A stretch of 64,000 bases of DNA from Cricetomys ansorgei (GCA_026225945.1 JAMJFZ010001133.1:15030001-15094000); one strand, 5' to 3'; positions 35,230 through 46,180 are shown, counted from the first letter of the stretch. The notes: a model not told the origin generated them from the letters alone. Program-made: numbers and translations.

Positions 35230-35640
35230 TTTCCCTTGTGATTACCTTCAGGCCTTGCAGCTCAATGCAGTAACTGTTGCAGGGCTGGAAAACTGGGACC
35301 ATCCATCTTCAGAGCAGCCGAATTCTGGGGACATGGAAGGCAAAGTCACGAGCACCCTCCAACATGGCTGAGCATCTCAGACCGCACCTGCCCGCTGCCT
35401 AGCTGGCACCAGAGACCTCTTGAGGAAGCAGAGACCTAAACCTTAACCCATACGAGGTAGATTTCAGTGGAATAAATATTGTCACATTTTATTTCTCTCC
35501 AAGCATTATTTTCAACACTTAGCAGCAATCCTTATTTACTTAAGGAAATCTAGAGAAAGATCCTTTGACAATTTGGTCCCCCAAACAATGACATATGATA
35601 AAATGTATGATGTCGCTACTTTTATAGATCAAAAGTGGCC
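35230..35640. other. Unique sequence without a gene
   Basis: Non-repetitive flank of the retrocopy. No coding signal; the opening at 35108-35371 spans the retrocopy tail and is an artefact. Confidence 0.5.
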
Positions 35641-35644
35641 TCAT

Positions 35645-35740
35645 TGAAGGCTACGGATACAACTCAGTAGCAGAGCTTACTTAGCATAAACAAAGCCCTA
35701 ACTCCAGTCTGTAGCTCCATAGTAACAAAAAGAGCCAAGT
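35645..35740 (+). mobile_element. ID-like SINE remnant
   Basis: GCTACGGATACAACTCAGTA, GCAGAGCTTACTTAGCATAA and AAGCCCTAACTCCAGTCTG resemble a diverged ID (alanine-tRNA-derived) element head. Confidence 0.5.
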
Positions 35741-35789
35741 AAATAAACACTGTATAAGTAAACATCGTGTAAGATGTTTATATATAATT

Positions 35790-35998
35790 GACTACAGGGC
35801 AAGTGCTCTACCAGCAGATAATTCCCAGCCTTTCTTTTACTTTTTGTTGTTTGTTTTTGAGACAAAGTCTATCTTTCTAAGTTCCCCAAGCTGGTGTTGA
35901 ACTCACTCTATAGCCCAGGCGGTCCTTGAACTTGTGATCCTCCTGCTTCAGCCTCCTGAGTAACTGAGCTAACAGAACTGCAGCACCAGGCCCAGCCT
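35790..35998 (-). mobile_element. B4 SINE (ID-B1 fusion)
   Basis: Antisense ID part (GGCAAGTGCTCTACCAGCAG) is followed by a T-rich linker, then the antisense B1 part (TTTTTGAGACAAAGTCTATC, GAACTCACTCTATAGCCCAG, CTTGTGATCCTCCTGCTTCA). The head end is near 35995. Confidence 0.75.
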
Positions 35999-36184
35999 TA
36001 GTGGATATTTTATCTGTTTTAATACACTAGAACTTTTAAGACACTAAAGCTATTCATGATTAGCTACAAAAGTATTGTTTCTTAACTTTCAGAGATTAAA
36101 AATGAAGAGTCTTAACACTTGCTAGCATATAAACCTAGCCAGATAGATACAGTCAGTCCTACACATCATCATGACCTAGCAAGC

Positions 36185-36345
36185 TTATTTTTCCTGCCAC
36201 CTAGTCTGCCACTTGCCACCATATTTCCCGGCCATGATGGACTCTTACCCCTCTGGAACCACAAGCCAGGAGAAACTCTTTCTGCCTTAAGTGGCGTTGG
36301 TCATGGTCTTCCACCACAGCAGCAGAAACACACAAACCTAATCCC
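36185..36345 (+). mobile_element. MaLR-type LTR, 3' fragment
   Basis: GGCCATGATGGACTCTTACC, CCTCTGGAACCACAAGCCAG, GTTGGTCATGGTCTTCCACC and ACAGCAGCAGAAACACACAA are the 3' third of an MT/ORR1-like LTR. Openings on both strands at 36119-36410 arise from it. Confidence 0.6.
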
Positions 36346-36349
36346 AGCA

Positions 36350-37125
36350 CAGACATGCACCTGCAGAGGGAGGGGGACGTGTGACCCACTTCTGTAGACT
36401 GCCCATGCACAAGCTTGGCTTATTTTGTAGTTATGAGAGCATTGTCTTTAACAGCTTCACTAATACATGCTTATGAACCTGTTACTTTTTCATTTTTATA
36501 CTCAACTCTTTATGAAATGTACTTATACCCAGTAAGGGCTATGAATCAAACTTATTTGTCCAAATGCAAACCCAGTTACCACTATGCTACACTTTTGTTC
36601 TCTTTTGATTTGCAAAATTATAAACGTGGTTTTATCCAAACACTTTCCACTAATTTTGTCTGTCTAAACAAATCAAACTTTTCTAACTTTTAATGCTTAA
36701 GCATGTTTTTGCAAATCTGGAAAGGCAAAACCCTTGCCACTTGCCGTTGTCTGTATACAGTATGGATTTCTCGCCTATTTTACTTCATCTTCTCATCTAA
36801 ACAAAGCAATATGAATGCGTCAAATTCAGTTTTTTAATTTTGACTAGAATTGTTTCCTGCACACAGATTTGTTGAAAAAACAATCCTTCCCTACACAGAA
36901 TTTACATCTCAGCAAGCAACCAGCTATGAGTCCTCGGTCTGTCTCCCTGCTCTGTTAGCCTGTCCCAGTAACTCTAGTCTGATTACAGTCTTATAGCTCT
37001 AGAACTGAGTTTTTTAAATCTCTTTTCCAGGAATGTGTTCATCTTTTAAGGCCACTTTTCCCTTCTACAAAAATGTTAGATTTTTTTTTTCCTTTTTTAT
37101 CCTAAACAGGATTTTTCCCCTCACA
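36350..37125. other. Unique sequence without a gene
   Basis: AT-rich DNA; the opening at 36415-36693 is unrecognised. A T-run lies at 37080-37090. Confidence 0.5.
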
Positions 37126-37127
37126 TA

Positions 37128-37260
37128 ATGTATCCTGATTGTGGCTTTCTATCCTTCTACACCTCCCAGCTCCTCCCCACCTCCCTTCCCATCCAGATGC
37201 ATCCCTTAATTGTTCCTCATTAGAAAATGAACAGGCTTCTACGGGATAATAAAATAAAAT
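37128..37260 (-). mobile_element. L1 3' UTR fragment
   Basis: CACCTCCCAGCTCCTCCCCA, CATTAGAAAATGAACAGGCT and GGGATAATAAAATAAAAT read as antisense rodent L1 3' UTR. It ends exactly where the next LTR begins. Confidence 0.65.
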
Positions 37261-37440
37261 TGTAGTGGTTTGAACAGGAATGGCCCCGTAGGCTCCTACA
37301 TTTAATGCTTGCTCATTAGAGAGTGTGCTACTTGACAGGGATTAAGAGATGTGGCTTTGTCAGAGTAGGTGTAGCCTTCCTGGAGGAAGTATGTCAGTGG
37401 GGGTGGGATTCCAGCATGGCTGAGTTCATACATAGGAGGG
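37261..37440 (+). mobile_element. MaLR-type (ORR1/MT-like) LTR, 5' part
   Basis: Starts TGTAGTGGTTTGAACAGGAA at the L1 boundary, then GGCCCCGTAGGCTCCTACAT and GGAGGAAGTATGTCAGTGGG. The 3' half is missing; a tandem array follows instead. Confidence 0.65.
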
Positions 37441-37479
37441 AGGAAAGCAGGTTGTTCCACCAGGACCTGCTTAGAGCCA

Positions 37480-38335
37480 GGGGGATGTGGGTAGAGAATG
37501 TAGAGAGGCCACAACAGATAGTCTGCTGCAGAGCTGGGATGAGACTGGGGGATTGGTTATGGAAAAGGGGAGAGAGAGTGAAGATCTGAAGCTAGTCTGT
37601 TTCCTTTGCTTGCCTACTTGCTTTGCAGGCAGGTGTGGCTTGTGGTTTCCCAGAGAATGCCTGCTGGAGGTGGGGGCTGGAGAAACAGAGTGAGTGGGGA
37701 AGAAGGTGGAGCAGAAGATCTGTGTGATCCTCTGGAGATAAGGGAACAGGAGGGAGAAATGGAAGCGGTGGCCTGCTATTGAGATGGGGGTGAGACTGGG
37801 CAACGGGATTTGGAAGAAAGGAGGGTGAGATGAAAATCATCAGCTGGGCTACCTGCTTCTCTGGCTCAAGGGGCCTGTGGGTTCCCAGGGAAAGCCTGCT
37901 GGAGCTGGGGGCTAGTAAAGCAATGAATGGGTCAGGTAAGTCTGGAGGAGGAGATCCACTGGAGATGGGGGCAGTGAGGGAGAAGAGGCTGCAGCCGACG
38001 GTCTGATGCAGAGACGGGAAAAAGACTAGAGGATTCGACTTGGAGTAGAGGAGGAGGGTGGTGACACGCAGGTAACTTGAGTGTTTCTCTGGACTGTGAG
38101 GCTATGATGTCTCCAGGGAATGCCTGCTGGTGTTAGAGGCTTGGATTATGCAGTGAGCAGGGGGGAGGAAGGCTGAAGGAGAAGGCCTATGTGGCCCATT
38201 GAAGGTGGGGGTCAGAGGGAAGGGTAGACTGCAGCAAGTGCTCTACCACAGAGCTGGGAAGGCAACGGCAGGGGGTTGGAGTTGAAGAGAGGAAAAGTGA
38301 CGAATATTTGCAGTTAGCCTACCTGTTTCCCTCTA
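37480..38335. repeat. Tandem array of about 235-bp units (about 3.5 copies)
   Basis: The anchor GCCTGCTGG recurs at 37659, 37894 and 38122 (spacings 235 and 228). A second anchor resembling GTCTGATGCAGAG recurs near 37521, 37768, 38001 and 38240. Units are G-rich on the plus strand, diverged from each other, and I cannot assign them to a family. Openings on both strands at 37302-37840 come from this array and the preceding LTR and are not genes. Confidence 0.75.
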
Positions 38336-38339
38336 GAAT

Positions 38340-38790
38340 TGTTTTTTTTTTCTAAATGGCTTCAAAAAACATAACGTATGTATTGACTGGTATTGTATAG
38401 AATCAACTCTTCAGTTTTTAGAGAGTTGATAACAAGATGATCATCCAGTCCACTAGTGTGTTCCAATTCATTTCTCCCTCATCACTTTTAGTAATGTTCT
38501 GTGACGTTCAAGCTAGGAGTCTAGCAGTTGATAAAGAAGACAAAAAACAAAAAAGAAAACAACCACAACCCTACTGATTTCCTCCCAGCCCTCGTTTTCT
38601 TTATGCTATCACACAGGGCATTGGTAAAATTCATTTCCAGGTTTATGTGAGCAGTTTATAGGAATGCATCTGATTATTTTTTATGGTGGCACTTACACCT
38701 CGGACCTTATGGTTTTACATATTAGTCTTAATATTTCTCTTGTAGACCCTTCAGGATGATCTATCCATTCAGCTAGGAGATTTCTAAACA
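38340..38790. other. Unique sequence without a gene
   Basis: AT-rich, starting with a T-run at 38341-38351. No other feature recognised. Confidence 0.5.
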
Positions 38791-38792
38791 AG

Positions 38793-38895
38793 TAGCTGGA
38801 GAGATGACTCTGCAGTTAAGAGCAGTGGGTGCTCTTCCAGAGGATGTGGGTGTGATTCCCAGCATCCATATCATGGCTCAGGACCACCCATAACT
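38793..38895 (+). mobile_element. B2/B3-type SINE, 3'-truncated
   Basis: AGCTGGAGAGATGACTCTGC, AGTTAAGAGCAGTGGGTGCT, CTTCCAGAGGATGTGGGTGT and ATTCCCAGCATCCATATCAT are the SINE head and middle. The copy breaks off near 38895. Confidence 0.85.
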
Positions 38896-38899
38896 CTCC

Positions 38900-39900
38900 T
38901 GTCTATTTCTTGATCTTCATTGAAAGATGTTTTCTTTTGTAAAATTGCACAAGCTGTAATGTTAAGATGCATATAACTTCCATTATGAATATTATATTTC
39001 AATAAATAAAAGGCCGCTCAATGATCTCCTCTTGTCTCACATTTCATGTCTCCCTTTCCTGTCTAATATTCTCTTCTCACCTTCTAACTCAGCAGCTTCC
39101 CTCTGAGGTTCTTGAGACAAAGTTTGGCATATGAGCAGTATCTTTGGGAGGCAATCTGAGACAGTACAGTCAGGTTCCTGAGACACTTAGCCTTCTGGGA
39201 AAGATGTCAGAATGAAGCTTGTCCTTTAGGTTTTCCTGAAGGAAGTCAGTCGTCTTAGGAAATTCTAGTCACTTTGTACAACCCCCAGTCACAGTTGTTC
39301 CTGTTCCTGTGGAGTGGATAATGTTAGAATATTTCTAATTCTATGCATCTTTCCATCACTTCCAGAAACACCTGGCCTCTTCCATGTGTAGAGAATAAAG
39401 CAGGAATCCATTTATAGTTTTTCAGTGGCTCAGAGTGGGTCCTGGAGACATGGACTGGATGGACAATTACTTCTCTTACTTCCGCTGATTTTCTGAATTC
39501 CCCCACCAAAACTAGAGAGTGTCTTCACAGGGGTGACAGTGTGGGGTTTGGGTTTATTTTCAACTAGCATCGGAAATGAGCTCAATGAATACTTGTAGGA
39601 CAAACAACCGATTAACAACCAAAAAGTGTAGTTTTGGTCTGTTTCAAGGTCATTGTCTTTAGGTATACAAAACCAAAGGATCAGACAGGGCAAAGGTTCG
39701 TTTCCTGATTCCTGTCTGCAGTCTCCTGTGCTGCCAACACAGAGGCTTTGCTGCATGCTGGATAGTTCAGCATTATTTTCTCCAGGAAGAAAAAGATCTG
39801 ACATAAGATATCCTTAAGGTAATAAAGTACTTGCACGTACAAATATAGATAAGGATCTCTCAGTATCTCCAAGGATGGGCTCCAGAGTCCCTGTGTGTAC
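38900..39900. other. Unique sequence without a gene
   Basis: Non-repetitive. A 124-codon minus-strand opening (39430-39804) has no recognisable domain or relative. Confidence 0.45.
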
Positions 39901-39904
39901 CAGC

Positions 39905-40128
39905 AAAGTATTGCCTAAAAACTGCATACTCTCACATGTACTTTAAGTATCTCTGGATTACCTGGTAGTTAACACAATATATACACCTTATAAAAAACCG
40001 ACCATACTGTATTGTTTATGGAATAAAGACACCTCCAAATGTGTACATGATCAATAGACTTTTTCTCAAGTATTTTCAGTCTGTGGTCAATTGAATCCAT
40101 GGACACTGAACCTGAAATTTTGCAGGTG
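39905..40128. mobile_element. MER2-like Tigger DNA transposon remnant
   Basis: CTTTAAGTATCTCTGGATTA, CATACTGTATTGTTTATGGA, ATAAAGACACCTCCAAATG and GTCAATTGAATCCATGGACA appear in MER2 order (non-coding TcMar-Tigger relative). No transposase remains. Confidence 0.7.
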
Positions 40129-40154
40129 TGTGTGTATGTTTAGCTGGAAATTTA

Positions 40155-40200
40155 AACAGCTAGGCAAGTCCTCTACCACTGAGGTACATTGCTAGCCTAG
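40155..40200 (-). mobile_element. ID/B4 SINE fragment
   Basis: GGCAAGTCCTCTACCACTGA followed by GGTACATTGCTAGCC is the antisense ID head. Confidence 0.65.
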
Positions 40201-40204
40201 AAGT

Positions 40205-40885
40205 GTCTTAAATGATTTCAGATACTGAGTGGGATAGGTATCCTCAATGTCTTTTTAAACAAAGCAAACAATCTGACACTCAACTGTTTAAGCTCATTAA
40301 TACTTCTTTGCACATAACCCTGGTATGTTGAATAACTTAAGAACTAGTTCTGAGAAGCACCTTGAACTTGACCTGTTTAAGGCAGGACCTTCGCTTCCCA
40401 GGCCTCTGCATTTCCCTTCAACCATAAGCTGTATATACGGCTTTCTGCACGAGAAAGACCACAGGTGGCCTTTTCAATAAATGAGGATGACTGAAATGAG
40501 AGCTTCCTAATTCTATAAAAAGCCTTCTTCCTTGTTCAGTTTTTTACCTCATCCCCCATCCTCACTTTCCCATAGTGCCTGCTCACCTGCCTCCCCTAGG
40601 CCTCTGCTCCTTATTCTTTCAGAGCTTTCATTTACAGTGTGAAATCACCCCTTTATTTTGCTTTTCTTTCCATAATTCAATTAGAAGTTTGGACACTAGC
40701 TAAGATATATCGAGATAGATAAAATCCACATATAGCTAAATATCAACATCTATGTATGTGTATCTAATTTGTATCTGTATCTAGAATGATCTCAAGGATC
40801 GATCTCTATGAATAAAGAGCAAGTGCATTTATTTTTCCTTTCATTATTGTTGATCTGACTGAATAGTTTCATTTAAAACAAATTT
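40205..40885. other. Unique sequence without a gene
   Basis: Non-repetitive AT-rich DNA, including a GATA/TATC-rich stretch at 40700-40800. Confidence 0.5.
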
Positions 40886-40887
40886 TA

Positions 40888-41300
40888 AATTTAAGATGTT
40901 TTGATCATATTCTTCCCCTCCCCCATGTCCCTCCAGATCTTCTCCTCCTCCTTACCCACCCAACTTTAAGTTCTTTCTCAAAAAACAGACAAAAATCAAT
41001 GCAACAACAACCCTTTCAAACCAAGAAAACAATATAAAACCATTTCTACACCCCCCAAAATAAAACAAACTGCACAAAAGTTCTCCCTCAAATCCCTGTC
41101 CCCCTGTTCCCATTCACTCTCTTCTAGCTCCTGGTGTGTGTGTGTGTGTTTATGCAGGTCACTATGTTTATGTGTTGGCCAACTATTCCTGAACATGGGA
41201 TCTGCCCTGGAGTGATAAAAATATCCAGTGTTACCCTATTGGGGAAATTGATTTTCCTTCTACTGGCAGGTATAAATGACAGTTCAGCTGCTAACCTTAA
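40888..41300 (-). mobile_element. L1 (old Lx-type) 3' UTR
   Basis: Antisense order: TTGATCATATTCTTCCCCTC, TTTAAGTTCTTTCTCAAAAA, GCCAACTATTCCTGAACATG and GATTTTCCTTCTACTGGCAG match a common old rodent L1 3' end. A (TG)n tract at 41130-41149 lies inside it. Confidence 0.7.
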
Positions 41301-41344
41301 CCTAGTGGCTAGGTTTTCATTCATTCATTCACTCATTCATTTTT

Positions 41345-42190
41345 AAAATGTGTAACAAAATAAAATATAAGATAAAATGAGAACTATCACATCCAAGTTC
41401 GACAAGCCAAACCAACAGAAGAAAAAGAGCCCGAGATATGGTACAAGAATCAGAGACGCTGTTGCACACTCAGGAATCCCATCAAAACACTGAACTAGAA
41501 GCCATAATGCATATGCAGAGGACCTGGTGCAGACCGTGCAGGCTCTGTGCATGCTGCCTCAGTCTCTGAGTTCATCTGAGCTTTGCTCATCGAGGGCCTT
41601 GTTTTCTTGCTGTTCTCCATCCTCTCTGGCTCTGACACTGTTCCTGCATCCTCTTCGGTGGGGTTCCTTGAGCTCTGGGAGGGACTTGATGGAAACATCC
41701 CAGTTAGGGCTCAATGCTCCAAGGTCTCTCACTCTCTAATGTCTGGCTGTGGGTCTCTATTTTTGTCCATCTGCTGAGGGGGAAGCTTCTCTAATGATGG
41801 CTGAACAAGGCACTGATCTATGAGTATAGCAGAATATTAGAAGTCATTTTTCCAGTACATTTTTTCTTTATTTTGATACCAGTATTATTTGATTTTACCC
41901 TCAGTCCCTGGGCTATCTGGTCTCAGGTTCTCCATCACCCAAGCAGTGTCATCCATGGCTTTCATCTCTTGGCTTGGGCCTTAGGTCAAATTGGTCGGTT
42001 ACTCCCACAGGCTTTGTGCCACCATTGCTCTAGCATAGCTTGTAGGTAATATACCATTGTAGATAAAGAATTTGTGTTTGGCTTGATGTTTGTAGTTCTC
42101 TTTGGAGAGTGTACAGAGAGCATTCCTGTACCGAAGACACTGAAACATGGGGGTGAAGGTTCTATGTAGGCACCAGCTCCATGTTTCCAT
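41345..42190 (-). mobile_element. L1 (Lx-type) 3' UTR, second insertion
   Basis: Antisense order: AACAAAATAAAATATAAGAT, AGGAATCCCATCAAAACACT, GCAGAGGACCTGGTGCAGAC, CTCATCGAGGGCCTTGTTTT, GGAAGCTTCTCTAATGATGG and GCACTGATCTATGAGTATAG. The same landmarks recur in the L1 at the right edge of the window. Openings on both strands at 41343-41777 arise here. Confidence 0.8.
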
Positions 42191-42224
42191 CTTCAGTGAG
42201 TTGTGTAGGTGTGGTCTTCAGCAG

Positions 42225-42348
42225 TTTCACCAACTACACATCTGAGGGAGGGCTGATATCCAAAATAAAGAACTCAAGAAACTAGATACCAGTAAAACAA
42301 ATAACTCAATTAAAATGGGAACAGACCTAAACAAACAGTTCTCAAAAG
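42225..42348 (+). mobile_element. L1 ORF2 3' end fragment, opposite orientation
   Basis: GGGCTGATATCCAAAATAAA, GAACTCAAGAAACTAGATAC and CTCAATTAAAATGGGAACAG are a recognisable part of the 3' half of L1 ORF2. It lies in plus orientation directly next to the minus-oriented 3' UTR, the layout expected from 5' inversion during insertion. In-frame stops show it is dead. Confidence 0.75.
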
Positions 42349-42349
42349 A

Positions 42350-42526
42350 CAGAAGAGACACACAGAGAAAGACTGGGCCTGACATTTGAAACTGCAAAGC
42401 CCAACCCAGTGATGCACTTCTTCCAATGAGGCCAATCCTTCTTACGCTCCCTAAAGAGTCCACCAACTGAGAAGCACGCATTCAAATCTATGAGCCTCTG
42501 TGGCCATCCTCATTCAAACCACCACA
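42350..42526 (-). mobile_element. MaLR-type LTR, 5' part
   Basis: The antisense sequence reads TTTGAAACTGCAAAGCCCAA, CAGTGATGCACTTCTTCCAA, CTCATTCAAACCACCACA. The last bases are the complement of the LTR start TGTGGTGGTTTGAATGAG. The 3' half is absent. Confidence 0.7.
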
Positions 42527-42529
42527 GTA

Positions 42530-42865
42530 GCTTAGAGGTATCTGAGGAGGAGTGAAGCAAAATGAGTGTTTGGAGCAGGATAGAAAACAAGCTGTTTTAT
42601 TTCAGTGCTGGAATTTGCTAAACAACTCATTCTAAGAGACACGATCTACTCATTTCTGATTTTAAAGTTAAAACGTATATAAAATAAAATTATGGTAAGC
42701 CCCTGTGAGATGTACAAAATATACAGTATTTTGTGTAAAATAGGGTAATTCTCTAAGACCTAATAAACTTAGCATAGGTCTGTAAGTGTCAAAGTAAAAG
42801 AACAGATGTTTTCAAATAAATATTCTGTTTTGAGCAATTCTTAAGCTTATATTAACAATTAGAAG
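42530..42865. other. Unique sequence without a gene
   Basis: AT-rich DNA with no recognised feature. Confidence 0.5.
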
Positions 42866-42867
42866 CT

Positions 42868-43048
42868 AGGGGCTAGAGAGAAGTCTCAATGATTAAGAGC
42901 ATTGCTTGCTCCCAAGTTGGAATCCTAGAAAACACATGGAATTTCTACTTCCAGGGCATCTAACACTCCTCTTATAAGCTCTGTGGGCACCAGACACACA
43001 AATAGTGCACATACATACATACATCCAGGCAAACACTCACACACAGAA
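42868..43048 (+). mobile_element. B3-type SINE
   Basis: GGGGCTAGAGAGAAGTCTCA, ATGATTAAGAGCATTGCTTG, GGGCACCAGACACACAAATA and a CATACATACATACAT-CA tail match B3. Confidence 0.85.
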
Positions 43049-43051
43049 AAC

Positions 43052-44550
43052 AGTATGTAGTATGGCTTAGCAATGATAAACTGTTATTAAAGTCTGATTA
43101 ATTAATGCACGATACAGTGGTCACTGTGACTCTTTAGGTCCCCTTTTCCTGTGATGGTTTCTCTGACCTCACTTGGTTTTCATGGCTTTGGCAGCGTTGA
43201 GAGGTACTAGTCAGGTGTTTGTAGAATAGCTGTCAAGTGAGATTTGCCTCATGATTTCTTAGGGCTTAACTGAGATCTCAAAGAAAAGTCAATCCTATCA
43301 TAAGGTCTTTTGTGATTCATTAAAGTGAAAAGAAACAACAGATACATTAACTATTCTGTGTAACTGACATGTTGGTAATTACCACATTGCCTCCTGTTCT
43401 GTTTTATATTTTAATTTTTTTAGTCATAGAAAAGAACATAATCAGGTTCAGCAAAGCTGGATACACCCTGTTACCTGTCAGTGATGACTGAAATTACCGG
43501 TCCTCCACCTCATACCTATGCACGAATCCCTTCCAACCCCGAAACTAATATCTCTTTGACTAATGGCTTTCTCTTTCACACAAGAGGAAGGCTGATGTGT
43601 TAGGCATTATCCACCCCTCCCCAGACCCCACCCAGAAGAACCTTCCTCCAGGGCTGAATGGAGCCAGTCCTTGGCAGAAACTAATCTCAGATGAGAGAAC
43701 TCAAAGTAGGTACCCCACACTGCTCCCCAGTGTTCCCAGCGTGGCTATCTCAGAGATAACCTATGTGCTACCCTTTCCTCTTTATCCTCCTGGAGTGCCC
43801 GGGAAATACTTCCCAAATAAATGAATGCATTAAAAACCTATTTTAGCCTGATTCCAGGAGATTTCAAGCTAAAACAGCCACTCATTCTTCAAAGCACGAA
43901 CACACATATTTCTAAAGTTGTTACATCCATGCAAGGTAGGCTATCCAAAACATTATTTCTGCCTCACGGGGAAAGAAATAGGCCTGAAGAATCTGATCTC
44001 TATCACGGCTATTGACAGTAATTGGAGTCTCTAAACTAGTAACACGTAAATCTGGGACTAAGCCCAGTACTCCGACTTGAGAGTCCAATCTCTCTTCTGT
44101 TCAATAGACTTGGGTTCTTACTCCCCAGGTCTCCAAACCCATGCAAGTGCAACCTGTGCAGAGAGAACTTGAGTCTAACAAAGATGCTGATTGGGTTTTA
44201 TTGGAATTGCCTTAGAAATCGTTACTCATACATTCTGAAGGAGATTTGTGGTATTCACTCAAAGGTTCTGGGGTCTTCCTGCATGCCACTTGGTGGGAAT
44301 GCTTAACTAGATGATTCTTTGAGCTGCTAACAAATGCACCCAGTCTCCACAGGTAATAGCAGGCGAGGCAGGCTGAAGGCAAAAGTAGTGGGTCAAAGTT
44401 TGTAAGCTAATTGCCTGAACTTGCGGGTGTTGCAGCTTGTTAAAAAAAAATCCTAGCTCCTACTGGTTTCCCACAGTCTTTCAAGAAGGAAGGAGCTTGG
44501 ACACATTGTGTGAGAATCTGTGATAGGATTTAGTCAGGAGCCAAAAGCAA
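43052..44550. other. Unique sequence without a gene
   Basis: Non-repetitive; openings at 43597-43824 and 43821-44015 show no family resemblance. Confidence 0.5.
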
Positions 44551-44554
44551 TCAA

Positions 44555-45085
44555 AGTCCAGATTCCAAAACTCACTGCTGCAAAAATGTTTCCTTGTCAG
44601 AGTCCGTTTGTTGATGATGTTTAACGAGTGTGATTTCTTTCAAGGCAGGCTTTAGAATGCGAGAGGACATGGCGGTAATGGTGGAAATTTGAACGAGAAT
44701 GACCCAAGAGCCTGACTGTTGGGCTTCGCTCAGGAAAGCCGGCACGATGGGCACATTAGTATTCAGAAGATGCTTCAGCTCCTAGGAGCAAGCCGCCGCG
44801 CAGTCGGCTTGTCAAGGTGAAACCTGAGCCTCTCTGTTGCCTTCTAACAGAACTTCCATGACAACGTGACACATCTCAAGGATGGCGGGGACAATTCCAT
44901 TGCCGAGAGGGGGGACAAACCTCGTGACAGGACTCAGTCTACAGGGCCTTCAGTTTGTTTTCATAGTCACTTTGTCAAGATGACGTCCAAGAATACAGCA
45001 CATCTAATGAGCCTGAGGGCAGCGTTAGAGACGGTTGGCTCTGTACTTGGACAGGGCTTGGAGAGTTTATTTGTTCAATCATTAT
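44555..45085. promoter_or_regulatory. Candidate conserved block, possibly exonic
   Basis: Repeat-free, CpG-retaining stretch (44740-44960 has the densest CpGs, such as AGCCGCCGCGCAGTCGGC at 44790). At 44829-44850 a pyrimidine tract ending CTTCTAACAG resembles a splice acceptor. It is followed by a frame that stays open from 44851 to about 45129 (about 90 codons). I do not recognise the protein and see no clear donor, so an enhancer is equally likely. Confidence 0.3.
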
Positions 45086-45214
45086 TTGTAAGGCAAGGGT
45101 TGATTGTTATACACCCCTCTTCGACTTAGTTTTGTAGTGATTTAAACACCAGTAGTGATTTAAACACAGCCTTTTATTTATTGAATTCCTAGATTCATTT
45201 ATTTATTTTCCTGA

Positions 45215-45600
45215 ATTTAATTTTTCTAGTTTTAAAATTTTTGTTTACCTTTTTGAGAATTTCATTAGTTAATACTCTATTTACATTATTTCTATGCCTC
45301 CCACTCCCTCCTCCAATTCTTCCTATGCCCCTACTCCCTTTCTCAAATTCATGATTATTTCCTATTATTATTGTTGCTACAAGCACATGCAGATGGTATT
45401 GAGTCTACCTTCTGCTGCTCAGGTGCGTCTGTTTAGGGCTGATCACTTGAGAGTGGATAACCGATTGTGAGCTTAGCCCTGGAGAAGACTGAATCTTCCT
45501 CTCTCAGCAACCATTGATTGATTGCCTTTAGCTCTTCATCTAGGGGTGAGGGACTAGTTAAATCTCCCTTATTGTGGTCTTCATTAAAATTTTGTGCATT
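45215..45600 (-). mobile_element. L1 (Lx-type) 3' UTR fragment
   Basis: Antisense: TTTTTGAGAATTTCATTAGT, CTCCCTCCTCCAATTCTTCC, GGGCTGATCACTTGAGAGTG, CTGGAGAAGACTGAATCTTC and GCTCTTCATCTAGGGGTGAG match an old rodent L1 3' end. Confidence 0.7.
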
Positions 45601-45604
45601 TGAA

Positions 45605-45935
45605 AGCATTTAACAACGTTGGAATTAGTCTTTCTACTGAAAGTTAAATACTTTTTGTATGGAAGACACTTGGAAAAACGTGAGTGAAATGTGACAATTT
45701 AAGCCTTGGGGAAAAAATGCCGCTATTTTCGTTCTGTGAACCCTCTCTGTGGTCATTTAGATAAATTACCATCTGGTCCTCATGTCTTTAGCCATATTTG
45801 CAAAGATTAAATGTCTAGCACACTGAAGCTGCAATTCAAGGCATAATTAGCTTTTGAAGTAGTAGTTAACAGTTACATATGTTAGCTCTTTTCACTTATC
45901 TTCAGAATTTCATATGCAAACATTGTACTAAGTCA
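45605..45935. other. Unique sequence without a gene
   Basis: AT-rich spacer between two L1 fragments. Confidence 0.45.
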
Positions 45936-45937
45936 TT

Positions 45938-46180
45938 TCCGTCGCTGTCTGCCTTCAACTCCACCCATGTTTCCCCCATTCTCTGAAACTGAGTTCTTTT
46001 TCTTTATTAGTTATAATAAAAATACAGCCTGCTGAATCCATTTAGTGTTACGTGTATTCATTTAGGGCTGACATGAAACTGGATAACCTATCAAGGAGCT
46101 CATCCCTGGAAAACACTGATTCGGAAAACAGATTCTCCCTGCCTCAGACGCCCTCGACTGTATATTTGTTAGGGTGTCGT
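45938..46180 (-). mobile_element. L1 (Lx-type) 3' UTR fragment
   Basis: Antisense: TTCAACTCCACCCATGTTTC, GCCTGCTGAATCCATTTAGT, GGGCTGACATGAAACTGGAT and CTCATCCCTGGAAAACACTG. It represents the same part of the L1 3' UTR as the fragment at 45215-45600. Confidence 0.65.
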
